The notes below the pieces were generated by a model, which had not been told where the DNA came from, searched no databases, and worked only from the letters and a program-made list of their open reading frames with translations. 64,000 bases of DNA from Trichobilharzia szidati (Eukaryota > Platyhelminthes > Trematoda > Strigeidida > Schistosomatidae), in the NCBI GenBank assembly GCA_944472155.2, contig OX235275.1, forward strand, positions 55,383,228 through 55,447,227. The letters run 5' to 3'. The stretch's first letter is position 1. The number at the start of each line of letters is the position of its first letter. Shown here piece after piece: positions 10,520 to 21,730 of this stretch. The position numbers and the translations under genes are program-made.

Positions 10520-10800
10520 CTATGAATAGTGTGAGGAGACGTGACCAGCGGGGTTCACCAGGTCGGCTGTAAGGACAAATAATCCTTGATCATAATGGCA
10601 ATCCCAAACCCACAGGAGTTAGAATTCTTGAATCAGACACTGGATTCTGTTCCATTTTGCTTAATGGTAAATAAGCTCGCCTCGTAAACGGTAGGTTGGG
10701 GGTTCATCTCCAGTGGGTTCATGCGAATGTACCTCTGAAAAGTCCCGAATTAGGACGAAACAATTATCTGATACTCTCTGGTAATTTCTTTCCCTAACTG
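10520..10800 (+). mobile_element. SINE B, degraded
   Basis: gaggagacgtgaccagcggg, a diverged tRNA-like part and aaagtcccgaattaggacga followed by AACAA are in SINE B order. 10800-11390 beyond it is AT-rich with nothing I can assign. Confidence 0.6.
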
Positions 10801-11394
10801 AATTCAGTTCGCCACCTAGCGCAAAACCAATCAAATCTCTACTAACGAATACTTGAGAAATGTATTCATTCAGTGTGTCAGATTTTGATAAGAGACATTA
10901 AACTAAGGTGTAGAAAAGTGATGATACCTTGATAAAGAGTGCATATAGTGAGTCACTTTAAACAACGGCGAAAAAAGCGATTAGTCATTGTATTACTTAT
11001 GTGCAGAGATGAGTTGCAAGCACCTTCTAATCTACTCTTTTTTTAGTTTACTGTACTCATCTATTACGTAAGTATTCCTTGGTAATTGTTTCCATGTACT
11101 TTCAACCATGAATAAGACATTTTCTACAGATTTTATCCTTCGTATTACGTAGCCTCTAATCTTAGACCTCACTAATCTTCACAATCTTATCTACATTTTG
11201 GACGATTTTCACTAATGCAAAGTATTTTGATGACGTAGGCATTATTCAGAACTGATTGCCCTTCTTATTCTGTATCCTTAACAAGCGGAGTTTGCACACA
11301 CATATATATGTACACAAATAATCATATACACTAGAGATTGGGAAACAAACACCTGGGGAAACACTGAAAAGAATCACTTCCCTGAGCTATTTGT

Positions 11395-11850
11395 TTCTTA
11401 TTCAATTTTGATTTTCCCCTTGGTTGATCGATTGATTGGACTGAAATCTTGTTCGACCTCTGTTAACATGTCAGCTGGCTTCTAGTACGGAAGCTTCGAC
11501 GATGCATCTGAGGATTAACTTGAAGTAATTTGGTAAATAGTGACTAGCAGTGATGGAATCGTCCTATTTGGAGCTCATCAATCGCATACCCCATTTAGTG
11601 GCAATGTCCTCCTTACTGGGACTCGAACCCAGGACGTATCATTTCAAACTTCTAAGCATTATCCACTAGACCATATGGATATCACCACTTAGGAGTCTGA
11701 AATGATGAGTAATGGGTTTGAGTTTCACTAAGCTGAACATCACCACTCACTTGAGAAGGCAGATACATTCAGCTGGTGACAAGTCGAAAATGGGATGAAA
11801 TGTTGCAGCCTGGATTCTACCACGACTAGTTAACCATTCAACAAATTAAT
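11395..11850. mobile_element. Two SMalpha-like SINEs, head to head
   Basis: 11395-11700 is a full-length minus-strand unit (tail, hammerhead region, tRNA-like head with TGGTCTAGTGGATAA and GGTTCGAGTCC). 11700-11850 is a plus-strand unit with cagctggtgacaagtcg and cagcctggattctaccac. In the second unit the core reads CTGGTGA instead of CTGANGA. Confidence 0.7.
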
Positions 11851-11924
11851 ATTTATCCTTCTCTACAAAAAGTGAACTGAATATTCAACAGTTTAAAGAT
11901 TCTCATTTAGATTTCATTAGGAAC

Positions 11925-12065
11925 CAGCATCAGTGAGAGACCGTTGATAACAGGGTGCACTGGACAGCTAACTGTTTCGTCCTAGTTTGGGGCTCTTCAG
12001 CACTTCACATGCAATGACTTTACTATGGACTGAACTCGGAATCTTCAAGTTATGGGGTCAAGCCC
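11925..12065 (-). mobile_element. SINE B fragment
   Basis: gtgcactggacagctaactg, TTTCGTCCTAGTTTGGGGCTC and cttcag form the reversed hammerhead of SINE B. 12065-12530 beyond it contains a weak tRNA-like B box near 12170 and nothing else clear. Confidence 0.6.
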
Positions 12066-12534
12066 ACTGATGATTTAACCAGTCTAACAGAAATTCAACT
12101 TCATATGAAATCCTTTTTTTAAAAATTCCATCTTTACCGGCCTTATTCCTGACTTAGGAGTGACCCGACAGAGGATCAAATCCCGGACCGCATGAGGCGT
12201 GGTTGATGAGAGTTCAACCGCTGATCCACTGACTTACTACTCATGAAATCTAACATATACCAACTGGTGACATAGCGTTGCTGTCGAACAATGTCTCCAA
12301 TGAACATCCACCTCACCTCGACATGGTGGCCACTACTGCCCATGACTTTTCAGTACAGCTTCAGAATAATTTAATGAGTAACGGCCAATCAGCCTGAGAT
12401 TGATATTTACATTATGGGATTTTTGTAGTGATCTGGATCAATATTAATGTCAATTTCTTCATGAACCAACAAAAAATGGATAGCGAAGATGTATATTCTT
12501 CTATATAGAAAAAAATCCCCATTTACACATTTAG

Positions 12535-13075
12535 AAAACAGAAAGATTGAGCAAAGAAATATTTATTTACTTTTCAATTAGATCCTCATCTCTATTTGGC
12601 TCTACTCTAATATATATCCATAGCATTTTTATTACAATACACAACAGTTTACCAATCAAATTGGCACTGATATGTTTGTCAACAATAATTAGTCAGTGTC
12701 AAAATGTCAATGCGACGAGTGATAATTAACGAAGAAAATCAATACACATTTAAAAGTTAGAAATGGTTAGAATAAATTAATTTTACAAGGATAACACGTA
12801 ATTAAAGATGAAGTGGTCAAAATAAATAAAAATAAATTATAATAGTTTGGACAATTATAATTTTTATAGTTTTTAAAGGTTTAGGGGGAGGGGGCGAAGT
12901 AGTCTGGTTTACACATTCATGTAACGATGGCCACGGTAAGGAAAGTGGCTGAACACACTTCTTCTGAACACACAGGTTTGGCTTCTTTAGGTGGATTCCT
13001 ATTGCTTCAGCTGTCTGTAGAAGACGAACTTTTTCAAATACATTACTTATCAACGGCGTACAGTTAGGCAAAATT
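12535..13075 (-). pseudogene. PLE nuclease C-terminus and 3' terminal region
   Basis: The minus strand at 13071-12817 reads VFEKVRLLQTAEAIGIHLKK, then PNLCVQKKCVQPLSLPWPSL. Below 12817 it continues into the same non-coding 3' region found in plus orientation at 56700-57015. That copy lies in a WAPL intron, which allows a direct alignment of two members of this PLE subfamily. Confidence 0.75.
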
Positions 13076-13189
13076 TATTATCGAGTTTCTGAATACCACT
13101 CATTTTCGTTAGGCAATGAACTGTAAAGAGTTGCTATACTCAGCTCAGTACTACCTCGTCTCATCGATACAGGAAATTAGGTTCACATT

Positions 13190-13312
13190 AACAACCTTTC
13201 ACATGCCCTACGAGTACAACTTTTACACACAGCAGAGGCATTGGATATTTATCTGAACCAGGCGAAATTCGTGTATGTTAAAAAGAAATTTGTGCAGCCT
13301 ACGGATTGATAT
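13190..13312 (+). pseudogene. PLE nuclease C-terminal fragment
   Basis: ALRVQLLHTAEALDIYLNQA followed by KKKFVQP matches the VRLLQTAEAIGIHLKK..KKFVQPLSL end of other copies. Confidence 0.55.
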
Positions 13313-13905
13313 CATCAGTTAGAGAACCATTGAAAACTCCACTGGGAGTACTGGAAATCTGTTTCATCCTAGTTTGGGAATCATTGGCAGTACCCACCCA
13401 CCTCCAGGGTTCGAACCCAGGACCCAGCTAATGGGATCCGACTCAATAGCCAGCCCATGAATTCTAGCTTCTATCAGCCCGTGATTTAAGCGGGACTGGC
13501 ATCAGTCAATGTCATCCACCAGTGAGTATTTGTCCTCACTCCCGATTGGGTGGACTCCATTGTGGTCGCGACTTCTTCCTAGAACTCCGGGCAATGTCGT
13601 CCTGTCTCCAGGCGCTAGCCAGCATCAGATTAATTCTCAACAGTCAGTTTGTAAGGATTTAATTTATTTCAGATTTGACCACTCATTGATATCAGTTAGA
13701 GAATCATTAAAAACCAGCTATGAGTACTGGGAAGTACCGTTTCGCTCTATTTTGGGACTCTTTCACAGTAAGCACCCATGATCCCACTGGGGATCTTATA
13801 TAGAATTCTTTTTTACGAGTTGATCACGGATTGATGTCAGTTAGAGAGGACCATTGAAAACCAGCCACAGGGAGTACTGCACAGCTGTCTCATCCTAGCT
13901 CGGGC
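13305..13905 (-). mobile_element. Three SINE B fragments in tandem
   Basis: Three successive starts of the same tail (attgatatcatcagttagag near 13310; attgatatcagttagagaat near 13688; attgatgtcagttagagagg near 13834) each lead into a reversed hammerhead. The first has most of the unit. The other two are truncated. Confidence 0.65.
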
Positions 13906-14680
13906 TGCTTTCGCTAACTTACACCGTCTCTGGCGTAGGCATGACATCCGGCTATCAACTAAGGGACGTGTGTACTGCTCAGCAGTTCGCTCCGTCCTTG
14001 TCTCCATGGCTCTGAAACATGGCCAATACGAGTTGAAGACATGAAAAGGTTGACTGTTTTTGATCATAGATGTCTACGATCTCTTTCTCACGTTAGGTGG
14101 TGGTATAATAAGGTAAGTAATGTTGACGTTAGGTGTAGAGTGTTGGGCAAAGAGGGAAGATCAATCGAAGAGGCTATAAAGTTACATAGATTGAGATGGC
14201 TAGGTCACATGCTGCGCATGCCTAACCATCGCCTCCCCCACCCCGACGGGCATTACTAGCTGATATAGGTGCAGGTTGGAAAAGAGTAAGTGGTGGCCAA
14301 ACAAAAACATGGCCTCATCAATCCATGAAATCCTTGACAGTTAAACTGAGTCAGGTAGGGAGGGAGATGCAGACTTCCGGGTTGGGGCCCGGCCCTCGGG
14401 ACTCTAAGAATCAATGGCTGGAGATAATAGGTGACATAGCTCAAAATCGTTGTCAATGGCTTACGCAGATGTATTCAGTCTCTTGTGTAATCTTTCATAT
14501 TCCTTTCTATCATTACTCATTCTGTTTCACTCGTATACTTGTCAAAACTCTATTGATTCTCTTCATCATTCATCTTCTTGTCTACGTTTGTGTGCTATTT
14601 GGAACGTGGCAACTCGAACTGTTGCACTTCGGTGCCAAGTTCTATGTTGAATCCAGACAGGCAGACAGTTTTTGAGAATC
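13890..14680 (+). mobile_element. LINE family 2, 3' end
   Basis: The end of a non-LTR retrotransposon. An open stretch at 14041-14259 reads MKRLTVFDHRCLRSLSHVRW, then IKLHRLRWLGHMLRMPNHRL, a run typical of the region after the reverse transcriptase in LINEs. A 3' non-coding part ends at gccaagttctatgttgaatc followed by a GACA-type repeat. Related copies lie at 52620-53330, 60340-61200 and 62370-63160. The clade is not resolved. Confidence 0.7.
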
Positions 14681-15185
14681 ATCGGCAGTACGCACCCACT
14701 GCCGGGGTTCTAACCAAGGGCCTTCCGGTTACAAGGCAGTCTCGTTTATCACTCAGCCACTGGAACCCGATTCAATGGCCATTGCATGAATTCTGACTTC
14801 TACCAATTTGTGATTTAGCGCGACCCCAACCAATGTCAACGGTGGAACATCCATCCTCACATGTGACATATGGATGGACCTTAATGGTCACTTCTCACTA
14901 GAACTCACTTCAGGAAACTCCATCCTGTAGCATATCACTAGCGAGCATCAGATTTATTTTCTACAGTTTGGTTTGTAAGGGTTAGTTAGTAACCGGAAGG
15001 TCCTGGGTTCGAATCCCATAGTGTGGGAGCGTACTGCCGATGATTCCCAAACTAGGCTGAAGAAACAGCTGTCTGGCAGTACTCCCTGTGGCTGGTTTTC
15101 AATGGTTCTCTAACTGATGATATCACTCCGTGGTCAAACTCATGAAAACAAAACTAACCCTTACAAACCAAACTATAGAAAATAG
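14655..15185. mobile_element. SINE B pair, head to head
   Basis: 14655-14990 is a minus unit (tRNA-like part, gcaacccc-type body, tail cagtttggtttgtaaggg). 14990-15185 is a plus unit starting inside the tRNA-like part (ggtcctgggttcgaatccca). Its hammerhead reads gtactgCCGATGA, with long stem I halves GTACTGCC / GGCAGTAC, but the core has a changed second base. 15185-15570 beyond it is unassigned AT-rich DNA. Confidence 0.7.
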
Positions 15186-15569
15186 AATTGTTTGCATTCT
15201 TCTCAGCCATCATTATTTACCAAATTTTTACTTATGTAATAATGTATTGCTAATTTCTACAAACTAGCTGATCTTCAATTCCGTAATTGATTATCCTTTC
15301 ACCCTTCCTATACCTTAAAACTATTGAATTATTACTGACTAACACGTCACCTTACAACTGGTATAATTTTGATGTAAAACTAAGCGAGTTTTAAGCGTAC
15401 AACTTCACACTAGTGAGCAGAATTTTAAAAAATTGCTACATTTTTAAAAATCACACACACATTCACGAAATCCGAGAAAGGAAATGTAATTAATGAGAAG
15501 TGCAATGAACGAAAGCTAATATGGGAGAAATTATACTTAAATGAGCTTTATTTAGGAGTATGGAATATC

Positions 15570-15792
15570 TTTTTTTCCTTCACGTTCCCCAGTAGAACAT
15601 AGGGCTTCAAGCTTGTGGCTTGAAGTTTCTGTAGCAGTGTTTATTTTACAGGATGGGGTTGCTAGCCTTATGCCCAACCTTTCCTCTTCACCAGCATTAT
15701 TTCTGGCTTAGCCAGGTAAAGGAGTGCGTCGGTGGCCGGGAATCGAACCCCGGACCATGTGCATGGTCGGCGAGCTATGCCACCGACGCATG
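15570..15792 (-). mobile_element. SINE C, RTE-tailed subfamily
   Basis: The minus strand opens with a tRNA-like head (15720-15792, B box GGTTCGATTCC) and a body. It ends ttgaagccctatgttctact, ggggaacgtgaagg, which resembles the RTE-like LINE 3' end at 2405-2440. Sharing a 3' end with a LINE is how SINEs usually borrow its reverse transcriptase. Confidence 0.7.
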
Positions 15793-15799
15793 GTTTGGA

Positions 15800-16480
15800 A
15801 TATATATATATCTGCGAGATTGCAAACAGTTTTGAGCCGGTTCACCAGCAGTTGATCTCCAGCATCCCAGGGACCCTAGCTAGACAGTATACACCTTTCT
15901 GCAGGGCTTAAACCAGATACAGAAGACTACATGAAGTGTTACCGTGTTTTAGTCTGACCACTTCTAAGTCTTTTCCAAATTAGCGAATCTTATTTTTGAA
16001 TTATGTTCCCTCGACTAGCTGCTCGATTAAGAAAACTCACCGGCTAATGTAGTCATCACAGTAATCGCAGATACTCCCCTGCCCATCAGCAACGTTCTAC
16101 TTCTACTATATGAAATCCCCGCTACTGCTTCGTGTAAAACACACGGAGATGGTCGGAAAGAATGCTATCACACAATAACGTACAATTCAAAAAATCACCA
16201 TGGATATATCTGTCAGTCTATCATCATGATCAATAAAATAGGTGGGCGTTACTTTACGTAGACCAATTTTGATTGGTTATATTTCCAGACTGGATGGATA
16301 TCGATCACCACGTCAGCCCCTCCCTCCCGTTTTAAAAAAGAGTGTGCAAAATAATTTACTAGCTTTTTATGATTGGATCTAATTGGGGAAGTAGAGTCTG
16401 AGATCTTCTTATTGATCGGATCATCAGCTTGATAAAATCTCCTTTTTGACCTCCGGATTCGTTTGGTTTAAGGTTCTGAC
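15800..16480. other. Unassigned intergenic DNA
   Basis: No open frame, tRNA-like element or match to the repeat families of this window was recognised. Confidence 0.5.
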
Positions 16481-16689
16481 ATTGACTATTGGTAATTGGA
16501 AAGTTTCAAGCCCTAGATCTCCCCAAAGGTAACGTATGTTCTGGGGACGTGGTGTATCCACCTTTCCTGTCCGAGTTTCACCTAGTACATAACTGTCTCA
16601 TGTTGACAGTCTACTATCAGACCTCCAGGCCAATTTTCTTTTCCCCAGTCGATAACCATGCGCGCGTAGATGGAGCCTCCCTTGTAGAA

Positions 16690-17465
16690 ATACCCCACAG
16701 TAAACTAGTCAGCAAATGTGTAAGGAAATGTAAAAATAAAATAAATAATGGTAGTAACGATAGTGATAATAATAATAATAACGATAATGATAATAATAAT
16801 AATAGTGATAATAATAATGATAATAATAATATTATTAATGACGACACCAACAATAAGGAATCTAAATCATCAGTAGTAATTCCATACAAGGAAGGAACCT
16901 CGGAAACCACCTTATGCAGAATTCTTAACAAGGCAGGAATAAAAGTGGCTGGCATTCACACCCACAAACTCAATTAGAAACAAGCTTTTTCGGTTAAAGG
17001 ATCAATCCTGTGCAGCTGATTAGACAAAACAATTTAGTTTATCTAATACCCTGCTGGAATGATTGTCAGGTCAAATACATAGGTCAAAGTAGTAGAACAG
17101 GGGCAGTCAGACTAGCTGAACATAAAAACTTAGCAAAATCTAGTTTGGTTGACCTGAATAAGATAAGAAATCTAGAGGATAGTTCAGCTATAGCATTACA
17201 TGCAGTTACACACAACGATACAATAGGCTGGGATAGGATGACATCTGGAAAATTCTATTACCCTAACGATGACAAATAGGAGAGGACAAAGAAAACTATA
17301 AAACTCAAGTTTCGAAGTCGTGTGATTACAATTGATATGGTTATGAACAATAAATTTTGTTCTAAACGTCATCCAGTAAATAATACTGTTTCACAGACTG
17401 TGTGATACATCTAATAAACAAACTAATATGGAAGTACTTACTACCATATTGCCCAAGTTGTACAC
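16690..17465 (+). pseudogene. PLE linker, nuclease and terminal repeat
   Basis: Close relative of the copy at 50880-52140. CVRKCKNKINN is followed by an Asn/Asp-rich linker (NDSDNNNNNDNDN) and SKSSVVIPYKEGTSETTLCR. After a frame change come NNLVYLIPCWNDCQVKYIGQ, SSRTGAVRLAEHKNLAKSSL and ALHAVTHNDTIGWDRM, the GIY-YIG nuclease. The terminal repeat follows at 17280-17465 (gaacaataaattttgttcta and AACGTCATCC). Compared with its relative it lacks the left inverted arm and most of the reverse transcriptase. Confidence 0.82.
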
Positions 17466-17589
17466 ATATATTAGTATTGCTTTGTTGATGTGCTGATATG
17501 TTCGTAGCATTCGTCCTATCAGAAGTTCTGCCGATGGTGTGGTGTGCTGTGGTGTGGTGAGGTATAGAAAAAAAGTTCAGATGATTCAA

Positions 17590-17790
17590 AAACGCGGTGG
17601 CTCTGTATTGCTTAATACATACTCAAGCCATCTCCATTGACTCTTTATTCTTAAGCAACACCCCCTAACGCCTAACCTTATTATTATTATTAACCACATT
17701 CTACCGCCTAACACATAAGAAATTAAATCCAAGCACCCATACTCAAAGGCGGCTAGGTTCTTCATTTTATCTGTGACGAAAAAAAAGAAT
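17590..17790 (-). mobile_element. LINE family 2 fragment, diverged
   Basis: The minus strand reads MKNLAAFEYGCLDLISYVLG and later SQWRWLEYVLSNTEPPRF. This is a decayed form of the MKRL.VFDHRCLRSISR / LRWLGHVLRMP region of LINE family 2. Confidence 0.5.
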
Positions 17791-18036
17791 GAGTCGGGCG
17801 AGCGAGCGAACTTCTCCACAGTTGTTGGTTAAACGTTGTTGTTACACACCCACACCCAATCTAAGAACTGGGTGTACCCACTGGACAGCTTACATACCTA
17901 GGCAGTTCACAATCGAAGCCATAACTCGTATTATCAAAAAAATATATCTATCTACTGCAGAATTTAAGTTTAAATACCTCTGATAATTCAGATAAGGGTG
18001 ATGGTAAGATGAATAAATAAAACCGCCTTCTCTCTC

Positions 18037-18040
18037 TCTC

Positions 18041-18085
<45 letters not shown>
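18037..18085. repeat. (AT)n microsatellite
   Basis: About 24 uninterrupted TA/AT units, preceded by a short TC run. Confidence 0.95.
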
Positions 18086-18088
<3 letters not shown>

Positions 18089-18249
18089 GTCGAGGAGTCA
18101 CTCCCCTAATTCACAGTCCAACATAAACAATCGGCTACATCGTATTCACGTCAATATCAGATTCGTTAGAGTAGAGAATCAGTCAAACAAAAAGACATAA
18201 CTTTCTAACCGGGTAAATACTATTTGTATTCATATATACCTTCTAAACA

Positions 18250-18625
18250 AAAATTACAAACCAATACTTGAATATCAATGAGATGCTCACTGGCGACTGG
18301 CCCTATTCAGGTAGGTAGTTAACTACCTGGGGTTCTAGTGGGAAGTCGTGACCAGTAGGGTGCAGCAAGTTGGGCAGGTGTGAGGACAAATACTCGCCGA
18401 AGACATTGGCTGGCGGTCGCGCTATGTCATGAATTGGCAGAGGGTAGATTTCATGGACTAGCCATTGTATCGGGTCACAGTGACTTAATGGTTTACGAGC
18501 TCGCCTGCTAACTAGAAGGTCCTGGGTTCGAACTGCTGAAGAGTCCCAAAGTAGGACGAAACAACTCTCCAGTACTCCCAGGTTTTCCAATGGTTCTTTA
18601 ACGAATGTTAGCTCATGATGAAATC
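18250..18625 (+). mobile_element. SINE B, near complete
   Basis: The order of the family is retained: gatgctcactggcgactggc start, body gtcgtgaccagtagggtgca, tRNA-like part with CACAGTGACTTAATGG and GGGTTCGAACTG, hammerhead 18528-18583, tail ggttctttaacgaatgttag and a final cctgtaa. Confidence 0.78.
18528..18583 (+). ncRNA. Hammerhead ribozyme motif in SINE B
   Basis: Stem I ACTG / CAGT, core CTGAAGA, stem II GTCC..GGAC with a 7-nt loop, GAAA, a short stem III (ACAACTCT) and C before CAGTACTCCC. This is the only SINE B copy I checked in which CTGANGA, stem II and GAAA are all intact. Confidence 0.7.
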
Positions 18626-18734
18626 CTGTAAAAATTACAACGTTGGCGTTTTTTCTGAAAACATACGAAATAGTTTCAAACATTAGATTTTATAATAGTT
18701 TTTGTCTAAATTTTTATTGTTTATTTATTTATTT

Positions 18735-18895
18735 TGATTTACAGCTTGATTCCACACCGTATTTTCAGTACAAGTGTGGAATTTTCAGCATGGATATCGG
18801 TAGCCCAAATTCAGGCCGACCATAGATATCGGGTGTGCGCCGGCAGGGGATCGAACCCCGGACCATGTGCATGGTCGGCGAGAGTCCTAACCATA
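18735..18895 (-). mobile_element. SINE C
   Basis: The minus strand shows a tRNA-like head with GACCATGCACATGGTC hairpin and GGTTCGATCCCC, then ctatggtcggcctgaatttg, and a tail ttgattccacaccg reversed. Head truncated before the acceptor stem. Confidence 0.75.
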
Positions 18896-18949
18896 GCCAG
18901 CTATAAATGAGGACTAGTCAAGATTCTATACTATAGAGCTAGGAGATAA

Positions 18950-19680
18950 TGCTCCATAGAGAAATTAGAGGAAGAGTTTATGTTTCTTGAAAAGATGTTG
19001 AAAAGCAATGTTTACACTCAAAGATTCATTAACAAGCAGGGAAGATCTGAAGTCTCAAATGTAAAACAAATCGCAGCGAAGAAAAAGCATATCTACATTC
19101 AGCTTGATGATAAAGGTGAAAATATTGCAGCAATAGTCAACAGAAGACTGAGTACGTCAGTAGCCAGAGCCTATCCTGCACCTAGCTAAGTTGGTTCCCA
19201 TCTATCGAACAATATGCTCTTGTTTGGTACAATCAAAAATCGATAGATATCCTTCTCATGTTAACAACTCCAACTGTATATACAAATTTACATGTATCTG
19301 TGGGAGCAGTTACATTGGAAGAACAGAAAGAAGAAGGGTATATCTACGATTTTTTCTGAACATGTGCCAAAAAGCTTATGTCTAAAGGGAATGAATGCTT
19401 TAAAAAGTGCCATCACCAGGCATCTCCTTGACACGGGTCATGACGTGGACGTCTCAAAATCGTTCAAAATTATCAATAGGCAAAAGAGCTCAATTCTCCT
19501 CAAGTTCACTGAAGCCATCTCCATCAAGCGCCTGAAACCCGATTTATGCGTTCAGAAAGAGGCGGTTATCAGTCTTTCCTTGAACTGCCTGGTAACTGGA
19601 TATTTTCACCTCTCTTTTCATCTGATTACGTAATGTCGAAAGTTTCCATTGTGTATGATCATCATTGTTCAGAATTATTA
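18950..19680 (+). pseudogene. PLE thumb to nuclease, subfamily of 42230
   Basis: KLEEEFMFLEKMLKSNVYTQ and RFINKQGRSEVSN (thumb) precede KKKHIYIQLDDKGENIAAIV (linker) and a stop. A shifted frame gives NCIYKFTCICGSSYIGRTER, the GIY-YIG core, then NALKSAITRHLLDTGHDVDV and FTEAISIKRLKPDLCVQKEA. It is very close to 42300-43000. Its 3' region is split by an RTE-like insertion at 19680-19970 and resumes at 20080. Confidence 0.82.
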
Positions 19681-19970
19681 TTATATTAATATTGTTCCCT
19701 TGGGTTCCTAGTGGAACATAGGGCTTCAACTGCACGCCTCCACTTGCTTCTATCTTGTGCTGTACTTTTCACTTGCATCCATGTTAGTCCATACTGTTTC
19801 AGTTCCTCATCACACGATCTTCTCCATGTCACCCTTCGACGTCCCCCTCGCCGCTTCCCTTTTGGGTTCCACTCAAGCGTTGGCCTGACGCGCGATGTCA
19901 CCCAGTGGCCTCCTCAGTGAGTGTCCAATCCATCTCCACTTTCTCCTGCCTAGATTACTAGGTCACTAGT
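19680..19970 (-). mobile_element. RTE-like LINE 3' end nested in a PLE
   Basis: An open minus-strand stretch (19901-19686) reads RVRPTLEWNPKGKRRGGRRR and VTWRRSCDEELKQYGLTWMQ, ending EALCSTRNPREQY. This is the very C-terminus of an RTE-type LINE protein. The ATT tail lies at 19676-19690. Confidence 0.8.
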
Positions 19971-20079
19971 ATTCTAGCTGGTCCCAAGCCCGGATAAAGG
20001 GGGAGGGTTGGGGCGTGGTGGTAGCAACTCCACACCCAAAAACTAACCAAATTGCTACTAAAACTTCAACGCACAAATA

Positions 20080-20345
20080 TATTCAAAATTGTTCGGAATA
20101 GTGTTCAATATTATACATATATTATTATTGTATGTATATATTGATCGATTGATTTTTGTTTAAAATGAACTCTCTGTGGGTAAGTATGTGAACATTTTTT
20201 CAGTAGATATATTTAATAATGACTTTGGCCTGTAAGCAGCTGAGCTGATGGGAAGCCGACGAAATAAACAATGATGGTACCATCACTTTATTCTGCACAA
20301 ACCACTATTGTTCTTGCTTTATTCAAATTCATTCAGTAAAGGGGG
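20080..20345 (+). repeat. PLE terminal repeat with hammerhead-like fold
   Basis: attgttcggaatagtgttca continues the 3' region broken at 19680. At 20240-20300 agctgagctgatgggaagcc and GACGAAATAAAC precede GATGGTACCATC and TTTATTCTGC. This resembles a hammerhead with a long stem III; stem II is weak. Confidence 0.65.
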
Positions 20346-20379
20346 AATAAATGTATGCAGCTAACATCATTTGTGAGAA

Positions 20380-20900
20380 ATCTCTGAATATTAGAGAGCA
20401 CTGGATGACTGACTGTTTCGTCCTTGCTTAAGACTCATCATCAGTGTACTTCTAAGAGGGAGAGATAGAGAGGGATCGAACCCAGGGCCTTCAGGTTATG
20501 AGATCAAGCTCGTTGACTATTCAGAAACCTGGGGCGAAATTCAGTTATCTATGTGAATTCTACCTTTTCTCAGTTCGTGATATGGCACCAGCCTCAACTG
20601 TGATATCATCGATGAGTACCCACTTCATCTTATTATAGTGGACTTCATTGGTCACGATTTCTCATTACAAGTTCAAGACACTTATCCAGTCAGTATTCAT
20701 TATTAATCTGAAGGTTGATATTTGGACTATGAGTTTTCAGTGGGAATATGGATTTCAGTTGTTGTCGAGAATCAATAGCATGGAACACTGAAAAGCCAAT
20801 TGTTTCGTACTAAACTGGGACTCTTCATCAGTGGGTACCCACTGTTTTAACAAGTTACAAGATCAAGCTTGTTGATCATTCCTTCTGTTAATTTAGTCCT
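20380..20900 (-). mobile_element. Two SINE B copies, same strand
   Basis: Reversed hammerheads occur at 20400-20460 (TTTCGTCCTTGCTTAAGACT) and 20780-20840 (TTTCGTACTAAACTGGGACT). Each is followed by a diverged tRNA-like part. Confidence 0.6.
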
Positions 20901-21179
20901 TAAATTTTAGACCATACTGACCATTATTTGACACTGTAAAGACCTCAGAGGCCTCCTCGGAGTTACTAGTCCGCCAGTTCGAATCTTGCAGTTAACGAGA
21001 TTTTTATTTCACCACTATTCACATCATCTGTTATATGAATCACAGTTCGCTAATTCAAGAGTATCTTAGATAGATAGTCTCACGGTCAATATATATTTTA
21101 TTTCTGTATTCCATTTTGTGACGTCATTGAAATTATTACAATACAGAAACTTTGAATGCTTTTTAGTACACACAGTAAT

Positions 21180-21560
21180 GGGTGTTGCTACGAAATATAG
21201 AGCTTCAACAGAACGCCTTCATTTCATCTTGTCCTCTGGAATCCTTTATGGCTGGTACCACGATCGCCCATAAGTTTTCATGTCCCCTCCTGTTGTCACA
21301 CTGGAACACATGCCTAACTGGTTGTCTCTTATTCGGATTCTACTTGATAGGCTGACGTTTAAATGTCACCCAGATGTCTTTAGCGATAGGTTATTGTTGG
21401 TTAGTTCATTACCAAGAGCAAACGAAGCCTCCCAGAGCATCTCCATTGCCAAAGTTCCTAAACTCGCTTATCCATTCTGACCGGCTGTTTGATCTTCAGG
21501 ATTGAACTAGAGTAGTCACCTGTTGACAGAAGTCTTCAGCGGTCTGTTGGAAATGCTTTA
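21180..21560 (-). mobile_element. RTE-like LINE 3' end, diverged
   Basis: gctacgaaatatagagcttc, aacagaacgcc and the later gttggaaatgctttacgtaa follow the reversed order of the copies at 38138-38600 and 46480-46900. Confidence 0.6.
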
Positions 21561-21644
21561 CGTAACGCGTCAAGTCTCTGAACTATATAGATACACTGGC
21601 TAATCAGACATTAATTTAATAATTCCCATTGTACCATTAAGAAC

Positions 21645-21730
21645 ACAAGATATTCAGCGAAGAGACTCTTTTCAACAACGAATTTATTATCAAGTTGTAC
21701 AATCGTATATATATGGTTTATTTTATAAGA
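21645..21730. repeat. PLE terminal repeat fragment
   Basis: agagactcttttcaacaacg and gtacaatcgtatatatatgg match, inverted, 23090-23160. The two therefore bracket the PLE nuclease remnant at 22690-23090. 21730-22080 between them is AT-rich. Confidence 0.6.

Noticed and set aside
12125..12240. A tRNA gene around gatcaaatcccggaccgcat
   Set aside because: Only a B-box-like block is present. No acceptor stem or anticodon arm could be formed.
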